From Candidatus Eisenbergiella merdipullorum (GTDB lineage: Bacteria; Bacillota; Clostridia; Lachnospirales; Lachnospiraceae): a DNA stretch of 64,000 bases. Below, one piece after another: positions 34,964-44,606 of this stretch (its first letter is position 1; every line of letters starts with the position of its first letter). The notes beneath the pieces were generated by a model. It did not search any database. It was not told where the DNA came from and saw only the letters and a program-made list of their open reading frames with translations. The DNA lies in contig DWYY01000072.1 in the NCBI GenBank assembly GCA_019118445.1, positions 1-64,000 on the forward strand, read 5' to 3'. Position numbers and translations under genes: made by a program.

Positions 34964-36049
34964 ATGAAAATAATAGCATTTTATCTGCCGCAATTTCATG
35001 AGATTGAAGAGAATAATATATGGTGGGGAGAGGGATTTACAGAATGGACTAATGTAAAAAAGGCGATTCCTCTATATAAGGGACATAGGCAGCCTAGAAT
35101 TCCATATAAAGCTTTTTATTACAATTTACTTGATTTGCAGACCCTGAAATATCAGGCAAAACTAGCTGGTGAATATGGAATAAGTGGATTTTGTTATTAT
35201 CATTACTGGTTTAATGGAAAGCTTCTGTTAGAAAAGCCTGTGGAATTATTGTTGAAAAATGAAGATATTGATATACAATTTTGTTTCTGCTGGGCAAATG
35301 AACCGTGGACGAGATCATGGGACGGAAAAAACAGGAAAATTATTATGCCTCAACAATATGGTGGAATGGAGGACTGGGAGAAACATTTCAATTATCTTCT
35401 ACCATATTTTAAGGATCATAGGTACATAAAAATGGATAATTGTCCGATGTTTATATTGTATAAATCAGAAGATATAAAACAATGTGGACAAATGATCGAT
35501 TTTTTTAACAGAAGATGTAGGGAGTATGGTTTTAATGGAATTTATATTGCTGAAGAGATAAACGGTTCGCAAAAAAAACCTGTATATCAAAATTCTCGGG
35601 CAGTGGTAGAATTTGAACCAAGTTATGTGATTAACGACTATAATAACGTTGCTTTGATGTTGGTTAAAGCCATAAGGGAAATCAGAAAAAATATTTTCCA
35701 TCGACCAATTTTTTTTTCATATGATCGTCTGTGGAAAAAAATCTTAAAAGAAAAACTTGAATTTTCAAACAAGCAGATTTTTTTTGGAGCTTTTGTCGAT
35801 TGGGACAATACACCGCGTAGAGGGAAAAAGGCAACCGTGGTGAGAGGCTATAGCAGGGAAAAGTTCGAAAGATATATGCGCCTATTAATTAAGAAAGCAG
35901 AAGAGAAGGGAGGAGAATACCTCTTTATAAATGCCTGGAATGAATGGGCGGAGGGTGCTTATCTAGAACCAGATGAATGTTGGGGATTTCAAAAATTAAG
36001 TATAATCAAAAAAGTATTAGCGGAAATACAGAAAGAGGAACTAAATTAA
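34964..36049 (+). CDS. WbsX/GH99-like glycan protein (PF14307-like)
   Basis: About 361 residues. The family signature MKIIAFYLPQFHEIEENNIWWGEGFTEWTNV, YHYWFNGK and FINAWNEWAEGAYLEPD is clear. The fold resembles GH99-type endo-mannosidases, but in O-antigen loci the protein is usually annotated as a putative glycosyltransferase; activity is not established. AAAGG 6 bases before ATG 34964 supports this start. It overlaps the next gene by one base (TAATG). Confidence 0.85.
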   Translation: MKIIAFYLPQFHEIEENNIWWGEGFTEWTNVKKAIPLYKGHRQPRIPYKAFYYNLLDLQTLKYQAKLAGEYGISGFCYYHYWFNGKLLLEKPVELLLKNEDIDIQFCFCWANEPWTRSWDGKNRKIIMPQQYGGMEDWEKHFNYLLPYFKDHRYIKMDNCPMFILYKSEDIKQCGQMIDFFNRRCREYGFNGIYIAEEINGSQKKPVYQNSRAVVEFEPSYVINDYNNVALMLVKAIREIRKNIFHRPIFFSYDRLWKKILKEKLEFSNKQIFFGAFVDWDNTPRRGKKATVVRGYSREKFERYMRLLIKKAEEKGGEYLFINAWNEWAEGAYLEPDECWGFQKLSIIKKVLAEIQKEELN

Positions 36050-37164
36050 TGGTTGCGAAGAAGGTGGCTATTTTTACATGGTATAACGAGGACAGAAACT
36101 GTGGGCAGACACTCCAGGCATATGCCCTGCAGAAAGCGATTGAAAGGGAAGTTAGTGATACAAGTACCATAATCATTACATATCGTAATGATGTAAGAAA
36201 GAGAATCTATAGAAATTGGATTTTATATCCTTTACGAAGATGGCTGAGAATGGATAGCCGGATGAGAAAGAGACAAAAGAAATTTGATACGTTTATTGCG
36301 GAATATATGAAAGTGTCAAAACCATTTTACAGAAAATCACAGATTTTGAATTATTTAAGAAAAGAAAACATATTGAATCTAGTAGTAGGGAGTGACCAGG
36401 TTTGGAATCCACAACGTAAACTGGATGATGTATATTTACTTAATTTCGGAAATGGATTTCATAAAATGTCTTATGCATCAAGTATGATGAGCCCTGATTT
36501 GGAAATGAAATATCGGAATGAATTAATAAAAGCGAGTAGATATCTGGATGATTTTGAATTTATTTCTGTAAGAGAAAAAAGTGCTGCAATAATGCTGAAA
36601 AAATATGTTCATAAAAGGATAACTAATGTGTTGGATCCAGTTTTTCTTTTGAATCGTGCAGAATGGGAAAAAATAGAAAAAGATCCAGGAATGGCAGGAA
36701 AAAAGTATATATTAGTGTATTGTTTGGGAGAAACGGAACGATGTAAGAATGTAGTAGAAAAAATAGAGCAACGTATGGAGAATGATATTCAGATTTTATA
36801 CATGGATGTGGATCAAAAAAATGAAATCCCGGATAATTGGAATAGAATTTTTAATATTGGTCCGGCTGAATTTATATGGCTGGTAAATCATGCAGAATAT
36901 GTGTGCTGTGATTCATTTCATGGTACGGCATTTTCAATTATATTTGAAAAAAATTTTTTTGTAGTGCCGTCAATTAGAACATTTGCTTCAAATATGTATC
37001 GTGTAACTGACTTGTTAGACATTCTACATGTAAAAGATCGATATATTGAAACAGAGAAATTTCCAGAATTGAAAGCAGATTATGGGAGTATAAATATCCG
37101 CTTAAAAGAAGAAATGGAGAAATCGAGAGAATGCCTGAGGTATATTCTCGAAACGAATGTTTGA
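36049..37164 (+). CDS. polysaccharide pyruvyl transferase family protein
   Basis: 371 residues. PF04230-type features are FTWYNEDRNCGQTLQAYALQKAI, LVVGSDQVWNP, and DSFHGTAFSIIF near residue 288. Members transfer pyruvate from phosphoenolpyruvate to a sugar, creating an acidic ketal. Its presence suggests a pyruvylated surface glycan. The start at ATG 36049 follows AGAGGAA and overlaps the previous stop. Confidence 0.85.
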   Translation: MVAKKVAIFTWYNEDRNCGQTLQAYALQKAIEREVSDTSTIIITYRNDVRKRIYRNWILYPLRRWLRMDSRMRKRQKKFDTFIAEYMKVSKPFYRKSQILNYLRKENILNLVVGSDQVWNPQRKLDDVYLLNFGNGFHKMSYASSMMSPDLEMKYRNELIKASRYLDDFEFISVREKSAAIMLKKYVHKRITNVLDPVFLLNRAEWEKIEKDPGMAGKKYILVYCLGETERCKNVVEKIEQRMENDIQILYMDVDQKNEIPDNWNRIFNIGPAEFIWLVNHAEYVCCDSFHGTAFSIIFEKNFFVVPSIRTFASNMYRVTDLLDILHVKDRYIETEKFPELKADYGSINIRLKEEMEKSRECLRYILETNV

Positions 37165-37167
37165 AAA

Positions 37168-38559
37168 ATGCAAGGATATAGTAAACTTTACAATAATATA
37201 AAAGTACTGATGATAGGAAATTTTTTGTCAAAGATACTGTCAGTTATATTGATTCCTGTTTATACCAGTCAGTTGACAACGGAAGAGTATGGTGTAGCAG
37301 ATCTGATATCAGTAACAGTAGATTTATTGTATCCCTTGCTTACTATGACAATTTATGAGGCTGCACTTCGTTTTCTTCTGAAAGATAAAAATGATAAGAA
37401 AGAAATTTTAACAGTCGGTTTGGTCATCACTGCAGGTGCATGTGGCCTTGTTTGTATTCTTGCAGTATTTATCACAGATATTATTCATATAGAAAAATAT
37501 TATATACTATTCTGCCTCTATTTTGCTAGTGTAGCGTTAAAAAGTTTGTTTACTTATTATTCCAAAGGGCTGGAAGAAATCAATACACTTATGCTAGGGG
37601 GAGTTATTAATACCGTTACTTTCTTGCTTTCAAACATTCTGCTTATTGTGGTCATGAAGCTCGGGGTAAAAGGATATCTTGTCTCTTTTATTCTTGCAAA
37701 TTTTGTAACATGTTTTTTTATCCTGTTCAGGTTGAATATCCGAAAAATATTATTTCCGTTTTCAGGGATTAAAATGCCTATATTGAAAGAGATGCTGAGG
37801 TATTCTATTCCACTGATGCCAAATTCAATGAGTTGGTGGATTAGCAACTCTTCAGACAGATATATTCTGAATTATTATCATGGAGCTGCGGTAGGCGGAT
37901 TATATGCTACAGCATATAAAATACCTACTTTTGTCAGTATGTTTTCAGATATATTTATCAGTGCGTGGCAAATATCAGCTGTTGAAAAATTTGGAAGCAA
38001 AGAATCCATTTCTTTTTATCGAACTGTTTACCGGATGTATTCGTCAGTTTTATGTATCTGTTCGGCAACTATAATTATAACCAGTAAAATTATTTCTTTT
38101 CTGCTATTTCAAAAAGACTTTTTTATTGCATGGAAATTTGTTCCTTTTTTAGCGGTTGCGGTTGTTTTTAGTGGTATAGGGACATTTGTTGGAAGTATTT
38201 TTACATCTTCCATGAAAACCGGGTTTCTCTTTTTTTCAACAGTAACTGCAGCAGTTTTAAATATTATATTAAATATTTGCCTAATTCCTCAATTTAATGG
38301 GTATGGGGCGGCATTTGCAACGATAATCAGTTATGTGGTAAATTGGATTATGCGAATTCAGATGTCAAAAAGGATTATTAATATGAGATTAATCTGCATG
38401 AAGGAGATTTTTTCTTATATTCTGATTATAGTATTGGCATTTATCTGTATTGGAGAATATTTTAGTCCTGCCACGGTGGTTTATGTGTTGATTGTATTTT
38501 TAAATCGCGGTGTGTTAGTGGACGCTTTTCAGATGTTCAGAAAGAAGATGAGGGTATAA
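37168..38559 (+). CDS. Wzx-type oligosaccharide flippase
   Basis: 463 residues with 12-14 membrane segments (MATE/MVF fold). MIGNFLSKILSVILIPVYTSQLTTEEYG and the mid-protein MLRYSIPLMPNSMSWWISNSSDRYIL are typical of polysaccharide flippases, which export the lipid-linked repeat unit. Its presence makes a Wzx/Wzy-type pathway likely. The ribosome site is weak; the gene starts four bases after the previous stop. Confidence 0.9.
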   Translation: MQGYSKLYNNIKVLMIGNFLSKILSVILIPVYTSQLTTEEYGVADLISVTVDLLYPLLTMTIYEAALRFLLKDKNDKKEILTVGLVITAGACGLVCILAVFITDIIHIEKYYILFCLYFASVALKSLFTYYSKGLEEINTLMLGGVINTVTFLLSNILLIVVMKLGVKGYLVSFILANFVTCFFILFRLNIRKILFPFSGIKMPILKEMLRYSIPLMPNSMSWWISNSSDRYILNYYHGAAVGGLYATAYKIPTFVSMFSDIFISAWQISAVEKFGSKESISFYRTVYRMYSSVLCICSATIIITSKIISFLLFQKDFFIAWKFVPFLAVAVVFSGIGTFVGSIFTSSMKTGFLFFSTVTAAVLNIILNICLIPQFNGYGAAFATIISYVVNWIMRIQMSKRIINMRLICMKEIFSYILIIVLAFICIGEYFSPATVVYVLIVFLNRGVLVDAFQMFRKKMRV

Positions 38560-38561
38560 TA

Positions 38562-39761
38562 ATGAGAATACTGATTGATATGACTTCGGTTCAGCCTGCA
38601 AATGGAATACAGACAAATGGAGGAGGAGAATATGCATACAGAATCTTTTATGAACTCCTTCAGAACGTTCATGAAAGCATAAGAGAAATTCACGTCATGT
38701 TATCCCAAAAAAAGGGAAAAAATGTAAAAACTTTGCGATTGTGTCAGGAATTTCATATTGTATTAAAGTATTATTCTAACTTGACTGAATTTGAAGATGT
38801 TATTAATAACGGAAATTATGAAAAGATTTTTTTCCCAGTCTGCTATCCTGAATATTCTGAAATGAAAATAAATCGGAATCTTAAAGTGATTGCTGTGATC
38901 CATGATTTGAGCCTTATGCAGGAACTTATGATTGAGAAAAGAAGTAATGCATATATGATAAGAAATATAAAAGGCTTTTTTCGGCATATGTTTGTTATAT
39001 TTTTTGGAAATATATTTGTAAGGGAATTAAAAGAAAAACATAGGCAACTATTTAATTTGAGCGATTACATGAAAATAATAACGGTTTCTTACTATAGCCG
39101 AAATGTAATGGAATTTTTGCTGGAAAAGAAGGTGGATTATGTATTATATACGCCTTCTAAAAAGCGGATATATGAATATGACACTGATGAAAAAAATATT
39201 TTGAAGAAGTTGAATGTAGAGGAAGATAAATATTTTTTGCTTATAAATGCAAGTAGATGGCTAAAAAATAATTTGAGGGTGATAAAAGTTCTTGACAGGC
39301 TGTTCAGCACTTCGGTTTTGGAAAACTTGCATAATATGAAAGTTCTGGTCTGTGGGATAACACCAAAGTATTTGAGTTTTTATCAAAAGAAAATAAAAAA
39401 TAAAAATCATTTTATACTTACAGATTTTGTAGAGGAAGAAGAACTGGAGGTTTTATATAAAAATGCGTTTGCATTTGTTTTTCCCTCCCTGTTAGAAGGA
39501 TTCGGAATGCCGCCTTCAGAAGCCTTAAAGTATGAAACTATGTGTTTATGTTCAACAAGTACTTCTTTGCCTGAAATATATAGAGATTCAGTCATTTATT
39601 TTGAGCCGGAGAATGATACTTCAATTGCGGTATCTGTTACAAGTCTGTTTGATATAGAATATGTTAATATGGTAAGGAAGAGAATTCATTATTGTACACA
39701 GATGCTGAGAGAAAAGCAGGAACATGATTTGAAAAAAATATGCGAAATGATTTTGGAATAA
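38562..39761 (+). CDS. family 4 glycosyltransferase
   Basis: 399 residues. GT-B fold: MRILIDMTSVQPANGIQTNGGGEYA, VIAVIHDLS, INASRWLKNNLRVIKVL and the donor-site FPSLLEGFGMPPSEAL (EX7E-type), ending SLPEIYRDSVIYFEPEN. The AT-rich codon use matches the neighbours. It presumably adds one sugar of the repeat unit. Confidence 0.88.
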   Translation: MRILIDMTSVQPANGIQTNGGGEYAYRIFYELLQNVHESIREIHVMLSQKKGKNVKTLRLCQEFHIVLKYYSNLTEFEDVINNGNYEKIFFPVCYPEYSEMKINRNLKVIAVIHDLSLMQELMIEKRSNAYMIRNIKGFFRHMFVIFFGNIFVRELKEKHRQLFNLSDYMKIITVSYYSRNVMEFLLEKKVDYVLYTPSKKRIYEYDTDEKNILKKLNVEEDKYFLLINASRWLKNNLRVIKVLDRLFSTSVLENLHNMKVLVCGITPKYLSFYQKKIKNKNHFILTDFVEEEELEVLYKNAFAFVFPSLLEGFGMPPSEALKYETMCLCSTSTSLPEIYRDSVIYFEPENDTSIAVSVTSLFDIEYVNMVRKRIHYCTQMLREKQEHDLKKICEMILE

Positions 39762-39782
39762 ACAGTTTATTTTGAGGGACAT

Positions 39783-41480
39783 ATGAAACTTGGAAAAAAG
39801 GAAATAGTAACTATAATAGTATTTAATATTCTTCTGATTGTTTATGGATTGATTCATATTAATGAAATGTATGGTCTTACGATAGGCGTGGATGATTTTG
39901 GCTATATCGGTATGGCTGAGTATTTTAATGGTATAAAATGGGACAACTTATTTTCAAACATTTCTTATTATTCATTCGGATATTCTTTTTTGCTATATTT
40001 TATTATAAAAATATTTAGTACTCCTATTTCTATTTTTAGGGCGATTATAGTCTTGAACGTTATTCTGGTTGCAATTAGTTATAATATTTCTATTTTTGTT
40101 TTCTCCAGACTGAATCCGGAAGGAAAAACATGGCATACTATAGTAGAATGTTTCTGTGTATCATTTTATTCTTCTGTTTTTATATATACAAATTTTGCGC
40201 TGACGGAATCCCTTTTATATTTTCTCTTCTGGTTGCTTCTGTTTCTGTTACTGAGAATCCCGGATAACAATATTCTAGGATATATTTTAGAAGCATTAGT
40301 TTTTGTATATGCTTTTTTTGTACATCAAAGATGCATTATGTTATTTTTAGCTGTAGCAGTATTTTTTTGTATAAAAATTAGAAGAAAGGAAGTAAAGATA
40401 TCAAGAGTTTTAATATTTATAACATTTCTTTTTATATTTCTTGGTGCCGGATTATTTCTAAAAAATTTTATTACGTCGAATCTGTACAACAGTAATGAAG
40501 CTGTAGAAGTAAATAATGTTTCCGGACAGGTAAAAAAAATAGATTATTTGTTTACGTGGGAAGGAATCTGTGTATTTGTGAGTGGATTTATTGCAAAATA
40601 TTTCTATTTACTTGTATCAAGTTTTTTGACTGTTGGCATGGGAACCTATATCTTGATAAAAAGAACAATAGGATGTTTCACGAACAACAGAAGAAGATCA
40701 GAGGATGTAGTAGCAGTATTTATTTTATGCAGTTTTATTTTTACAATGTTGCTCCAGGCTTTTTTCCTTATCTATCCAAATAGATTTGATATGGTCATAT
40801 ATGGAAGATATGTGGAATTTCTGATTATTCCTGTTCTTTTGTTTGGTATAGATGGACTATACAAATATATGAAATATAAATCTTTTTTCTTACTTTATGT
40901 GTTAACAGCTATTTGCTCACAGGCTGTAAAATATTTGTTCCGAAAGTTTGATTTAAAGCCGGGAATATCTTATTTGGCTCCTGGTGTATTCAGTTTGTTT
41001 TCGAAAAATAAGGACTTATGTGAAGCCACTGATATTGCAGTTATTACAGTATTTGTTGTTTCTTTTCTGGCATGTGCCATTCATTGGATTTGCAAGCATT
41101 ATTTTCAAAAGAGTGGTTTTTTTATTTGCCTGATATTATGTGTATTGTTATGGGGATATAATATATCTGATACATGGAAATTGATTTTAGAAGATCAGAG
41201 AACTTTATATGAAGAATACCTCCCAATGGCTGAAATTTTAAAAGAAAGTGATAAGAATATTGGATTTATAGTGGATGAAGCAGAAAGTGATGAGAAAAGG
41301 ATTAGAGCAATACAGTTTTTTATAGGCAGTAGAGAAATAGAGAGACTTGACCCAAATAAGTTGGACAACTATTCAGACAGATACATTATATTGATTAGTA
41401 AAGGGACAAATACATACTCCAAAATAGATAAAGGTAAAATAATATTTCAAAATTACAGATATGTATTAGTTGAGGCATAA
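39783..41480 (+). CDS. large multispanning membrane protein, GT-C-like (paralogue 2)
   Basis: 565 residues, about 11-13 membrane segments. It shares the layout and short motifs of the proteins at 27111 and 42858: VDDFGYIGMAEYFNG with the loop acidic pair, ISYYSFGYSFLLYF, and GRYVEFLIIPVLLFG. It is AT-rich, whereas the two relatives are GC-rich. A lipid-phosphate-sugar glycosyltransferase role is inferred, not shown. TTTGAGGGACAT precedes the ATG. Confidence 0.7.
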   Translation: MKLGKKEIVTIIVFNILLIVYGLIHINEMYGLTIGVDDFGYIGMAEYFNGIKWDNLFSNISYYSFGYSFLLYFIIKIFSTPISIFRAIIVLNVILVAISYNISIFVFSRLNPEGKTWHTIVECFCVSFYSSVFIYTNFALTESLLYFLFWLLLFLLLRIPDNNILGYILEALVFVYAFFVHQRCIMLFLAVAVFFCIKIRRKEVKISRVLIFITFLFIFLGAGLFLKNFITSNLYNSNEAVEVNNVSGQVKKIDYLFTWEGICVFVSGFIAKYFYLLVSSFLTVGMGTYILIKRTIGCFTNNRRRSEDVVAVFILCSFIFTMLLQAFFLIYPNRFDMVIYGRYVEFLIIPVLLFGIDGLYKYMKYKSFFLLYVLTAICSQAVKYLFRKFDLKPGISYLAPGVFSLFSKNKDLCEATDIAVITVFVVSFLACAIHWICKHYFQKSGFFICLILCVLLWGYNISDTWKLILEDQRTLYEEYLPMAEILKESDKNIGFIVDEAESDEKRIRAIQFFIGSREIERLDPNKLDNYSDRYIILISKGTNTYSKIDKGKIIFQNYRYVLVEA

Positions 41481-41511
41481 ATATGTACCATAAAAGGGAA
41501 AGGAAACAAGC

Positions 41512-42849
41512 ATGCTAACTCTATTTCAAAAAATAATATTCGAAATAAGAGATATTCTTTTTGGTAATAAAGAAAATCAATGTGCTAATATAGTAGATAA
41601 ATACCTTAAAATCATCCTCTTTTTTTGCCCAATTATGTCTATTATAGATTCTTGGATGAATGGAAAGAGTAGTATCTTTATTTTTCCTTTATTAACAGTA
41701 TTAACTGCATTGACAGTGCTGATGCTTATAGGGAAAGGAATGGGAAAAATACAAGTAAAATTTTCCCCTGCGGAAATTCTGCTTCTGCTTATTGCCTTAG
41801 GCCTGATTGTCAAAATTTTTGTGCATCGAAAAGTTGAAATGATAGATATACAGCTCCTGTTTTTTGTGGGAGAATATTTTCTTGCCCGTAACTGGGGAAC
41901 ATGTAATAGAAAATATTTGTATCTGGTTTTGATTTCATCCCTCTCTCTAATAGCAGGATATTGTTATGTAATTGCTAATAGTATGCAGATTTTTTCATAT
42001 TATGAAATATATTCTTTGCTCTTAATGTATATATTTATTTCAGCTTCGCTGTATTGTACACAAAAAAAGCATCTTTGTTTGACTTATGTATTTTTCTTCT
42101 TTTTCTGGTTTTTCTTAGGACTTTGGGGAAATCAACTGGTGTTGATGCTCGCTTTTCTCGAACTGATGTTCCTTCCAAATTTGTTTTATTTTACCGCTTC
42201 TTTTTTGAAAAAATATATAGTTCTGTTTTTTACAGCCATGTTTGCTTTGGACATTGTGGCAGTATTGTCATATTTGGATTTTTTGAATTCTTATCTGGAA
42301 ATCAACTATCAGCTATATATTTTTATTAGTTTTATATATACAATAGGAGCATTCTTTGTAATACGGTATTGGGAGAAAATTTCTTCTTTTATTGATACTG
42401 AAAAAGTTATTCTTGTTAAAGTGAAAAGAAATTTTAATTACATTCTTTTTCTTATAGGATTTGTAATAATCTTTTTGTTAGTACAGGATAGTCTAAGTTT
42501 TAAAAATACTGAATTGGAATTCTTAGAAAATATATATATAAATTGCAAAATGAGTGTATTACAAGAAAAAAATATTCCAACTGAATTGGCACAAAACTAT
42601 GGATTTTTAGGCTTGATGATAGGAGCATTTTTTTTAGGCTTGTTGTTTTTAAGAATGTGGAAAAAAATGAAAAAAATTAAGAGAATAGAGAATAAGATTA
42701 TCATTTATGTGGCACTCCTTTTTGTAATACAATCTTTTTTCTATGGAATATCATTGGTAAATCTTCCTGTATATATCTTTTTTGTGTCAACAGGAGTAGG
42801 TATTAGTGAGAGTCCAAAGTTGGTTGATGGAAGCAGGGAAGATAAATAA
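41512..42849 (+). CDS. polytopic membrane protein, Wzy-like polymerase candidate
   Basis: 445 residues, about 12 membrane segments, no conserved soluble domain. In a locus with a Wzx flippase and several glycosyltransferases but no other polymerase, this O-antigen-ligase-like hydrophobic profile makes it the best Wzy candidate. A larger extracytoplasmic loop after residue 325 (SFKNTELEFLENIYINCKMSV) would fit. The identification is by elimination. Last AT-rich gene of the cassette. Confidence 0.6.
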   Translation: MLTLFQKIIFEIRDILFGNKENQCANIVDKYLKIILFFCPIMSIIDSWMNGKSSIFIFPLLTVLTALTVLMLIGKGMGKIQVKFSPAEILLLLIALGLIVKIFVHRKVEMIDIQLLFFVGEYFLARNWGTCNRKYLYLVLISSLSLIAGYCYVIANSMQIFSYYEIYSLLLMYIFISASLYCTQKKHLCLTYVFFFFFWFFLGLWGNQLVLMLAFLELMFLPNLFYFTASFLKKYIVLFFTAMFALDIVAVLSYLDFLNSYLEINYQLYIFISFIYTIGAFFVIRYWEKISSFIDTEKVILVKVKRNFNYILFLIGFVIIFLLVQDSLSFKNTELEFLENIYINCKMSVLQEKNIPTELAQNYGFLGLMIGAFFLGLLFLRMWKKMKKIKRIENKIIIYVALLFVIQSFFYGISLVNLPVYIFFVSTGVGISESPKLVDGSREDK

Positions 42850-42857
42850 GTTAAATT

Positions 42858-44462
42858 ATGGAAAAAAACACAAAATTATTTCAGATAGCGCAGTTCCCAA
42901 TAACCATCGTGCTATATGTTATTAACTTCACCCTCTCCGCCATCCCCGCCCTCTTCTACACTGCCCCTGCCTTTGAAGATGGCCTCGGGACGATGGCCTC
43001 GGCAGCGTATCTGGCGGGTTACGACTGGAGCGCCTTCCTGGCAGCGGACGGATATTACTACAAATACGGCCAGTCGTTATGGTATCTTCTCCCCTTTTTC
43101 CTGATTCCGCAAGCTGTGCTCCGCTATCGGGTGATGCTGCTTATCAACAGTGTATTGACCTCCTTTATCCCGGTCCTGGCGTGGAGGATAGCGGCAGGAA
43201 AGCTTCATATTGAAAAAAGAACGGCCTTTTTCATCGCCTTTTTGACGGGAATCTATCCTTCGATCCTGCTTTATGGCAAGTATACCTGGGCGGAAACCAA
43301 CCTGATGGTGCTTCCCTGGGTGTGTCTGTTGCTTCTTTTTAGAATCTATGGAACGGAAGAAAGGCATCGGATCAGGGACAGTGTTTTCCTTGCGGCGGCA
43401 GTCATATACGCCTATATGTCCCATCAGCGGGGGATGGTGCTGATCCTGGCCGTAACGCTGACGCTGGTATGTCTGCAGTGCGCATTTCGATTCAAACTGC
43501 ATGGCGCAGGGAAGAGGGGGATCTGCTGGCCTTCCTATCTGCTGACGCTGGGGGCGGGGCTTCTTGCAGATTCCGTTTTGAGCGGATGGCTGAAGGCATA
43601 TGTGTATGCGGGAGCGGTAATGGAGCACAATACCCTGCGGGATTTCCTGCAGCCGGAGCTGTATCGGAAGCTTTTGTCTGCAGAAGGGCTCAGGGTAGTG
43701 CTGGAGACGGCTGCGGGATGGCTGTTTCACAGCGGAGCATCTACGTTCGGGTGTGCGTTCCTGGGACTGCTGTTTATGATCGGCGTGGTCTGGAAATGGC
43801 TGCGGGGACGGGAAGGGCAGGAGGAGGGATATCTGATCCTCTCGCTTCTGGGATTATTCTGTTATTTTGGCGCGTTGGCTCTGGGGCTCCTTTTCTTTTT
43901 TCAGGATCTGTACGGCTATTTTGACGGCAGCAAGGTGGTGCGGTGCGATCATCTTCTGTTCGGACGCTATCTGGAAAGCAGTGTGCCGATCCTTTTATTC
44001 GTCGGGTTGATCGTGCTGTACGGTAAGACCGTTAGCCCTGACAGAGCTGGCGGAAAGACTGCGGGAGGGAGACTGCGTTTTATGGCCCTGCTGTTGTTTG
44101 CGGTTGTCGCCTCTGTGACGGTTTTCCGCCTGCTGCCGCTGATGGATCAGGTCAGTTGTTATGTGCATTCCCTGATGGCGCTGAACCTGTTTATGGATAC
44201 CGGCGGGGTGAGTGGGACGCTGGATGTGATCCCTAATTATGTGGAAGCGCTGGCTGCTTTTGCGGGACTTTCCTTCCTGATCTTTCTTTTTCTTTTGTGT
44301 GCGCGTGGAAGGAAGGGACGACGCTGCGGTGCGGTATTGCTCTGCGTTCTGTTCCTTTGGATCTATGGATGGAACTGTGTGACAGTGATCGGGCATGTGG
44401 ACAGGTGCCAGGATTCCAGATATGCGGAGGTTTATCTAAACGGTTTAACGATTTCTGATTGA
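42858..44462 (+). CDS. large multispanning membrane protein, GT-C-like (paralogue 3)
   Basis: 534 residues, about 11-12 membrane segments. GLGTMASAAYLAGYDWSAF, GYYYKYGQSLWYLLPFF and the late GRYLESSVPILLFVG match the paralogues at 27111 and 39783. Base composition returns to GC-rich from about 42930 inside the first 25 codons, marking the right edge of the AT-rich cassette. It has no convincing ribosome site. The lipid-linked sugar transferase role is inferred. Confidence 0.7.
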   Translation: MEKNTKLFQIAQFPITIVLYVINFTLSAIPALFYTAPAFEDGLGTMASAAYLAGYDWSAFLAADGYYYKYGQSLWYLLPFFLIPQAVLRYRVMLLINSVLTSFIPVLAWRIAAGKLHIEKRTAFFIAFLTGIYPSILLYGKYTWAETNLMVLPWVCLLLLFRIYGTEERHRIRDSVFLAAAVIYAYMSHQRGMVLILAVTLTLVCLQCAFRFKLHGAGKRGICWPSYLLTLGAGLLADSVLSGWLKAYVYAGAVMEHNTLRDFLQPELYRKLLSAEGLRVVLETAAGWLFHSGASTFGCAFLGLLFMIGVVWKWLRGREGQEEGYLILSLLGLFCYFGALALGLLFFFQDLYGYFDGSKVVRCDHLLFGRYLESSVPILLFVGLIVLYGKTVSPDRAGGKTAGGRLRFMALLLFAVVASVTVFRLLPLMDQVSCYVHSLMALNLFMDTGGVSGTLDVIPNYVEALAAFAGLSFLIFLFLLCARGRKGRRCGAVLLCVLFLWIYGWNCVTVIGHVDRCQDSRYAEVYLNGLTISD

Positions 44463-44520
44463 CGCGGAGTGAACTGTACCCCTGTAAACAAAAACTGCGG
44501 AAACTCAGCCGGGAGAATGC

Positions 44521-44549
44521 TTGCAGGAAAGGCTAAAACCACATATAAT
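44521..44549 (+). promoter_or_regulatory. promoter of the degraded AAA-ATPase/nuclease gene
   Basis: TTGCAG (44521-44526), 17 bases, TATAAT (44544-44549). The promoter appears intact although the gene is broken. Confidence 0.65.
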
Positions 44550-44606
44550 ATGTATGATGTATTTTCGCCGCTCTGTCTGCGGTTTAAAAAAGGGGCGCAT
44601 GGATCG

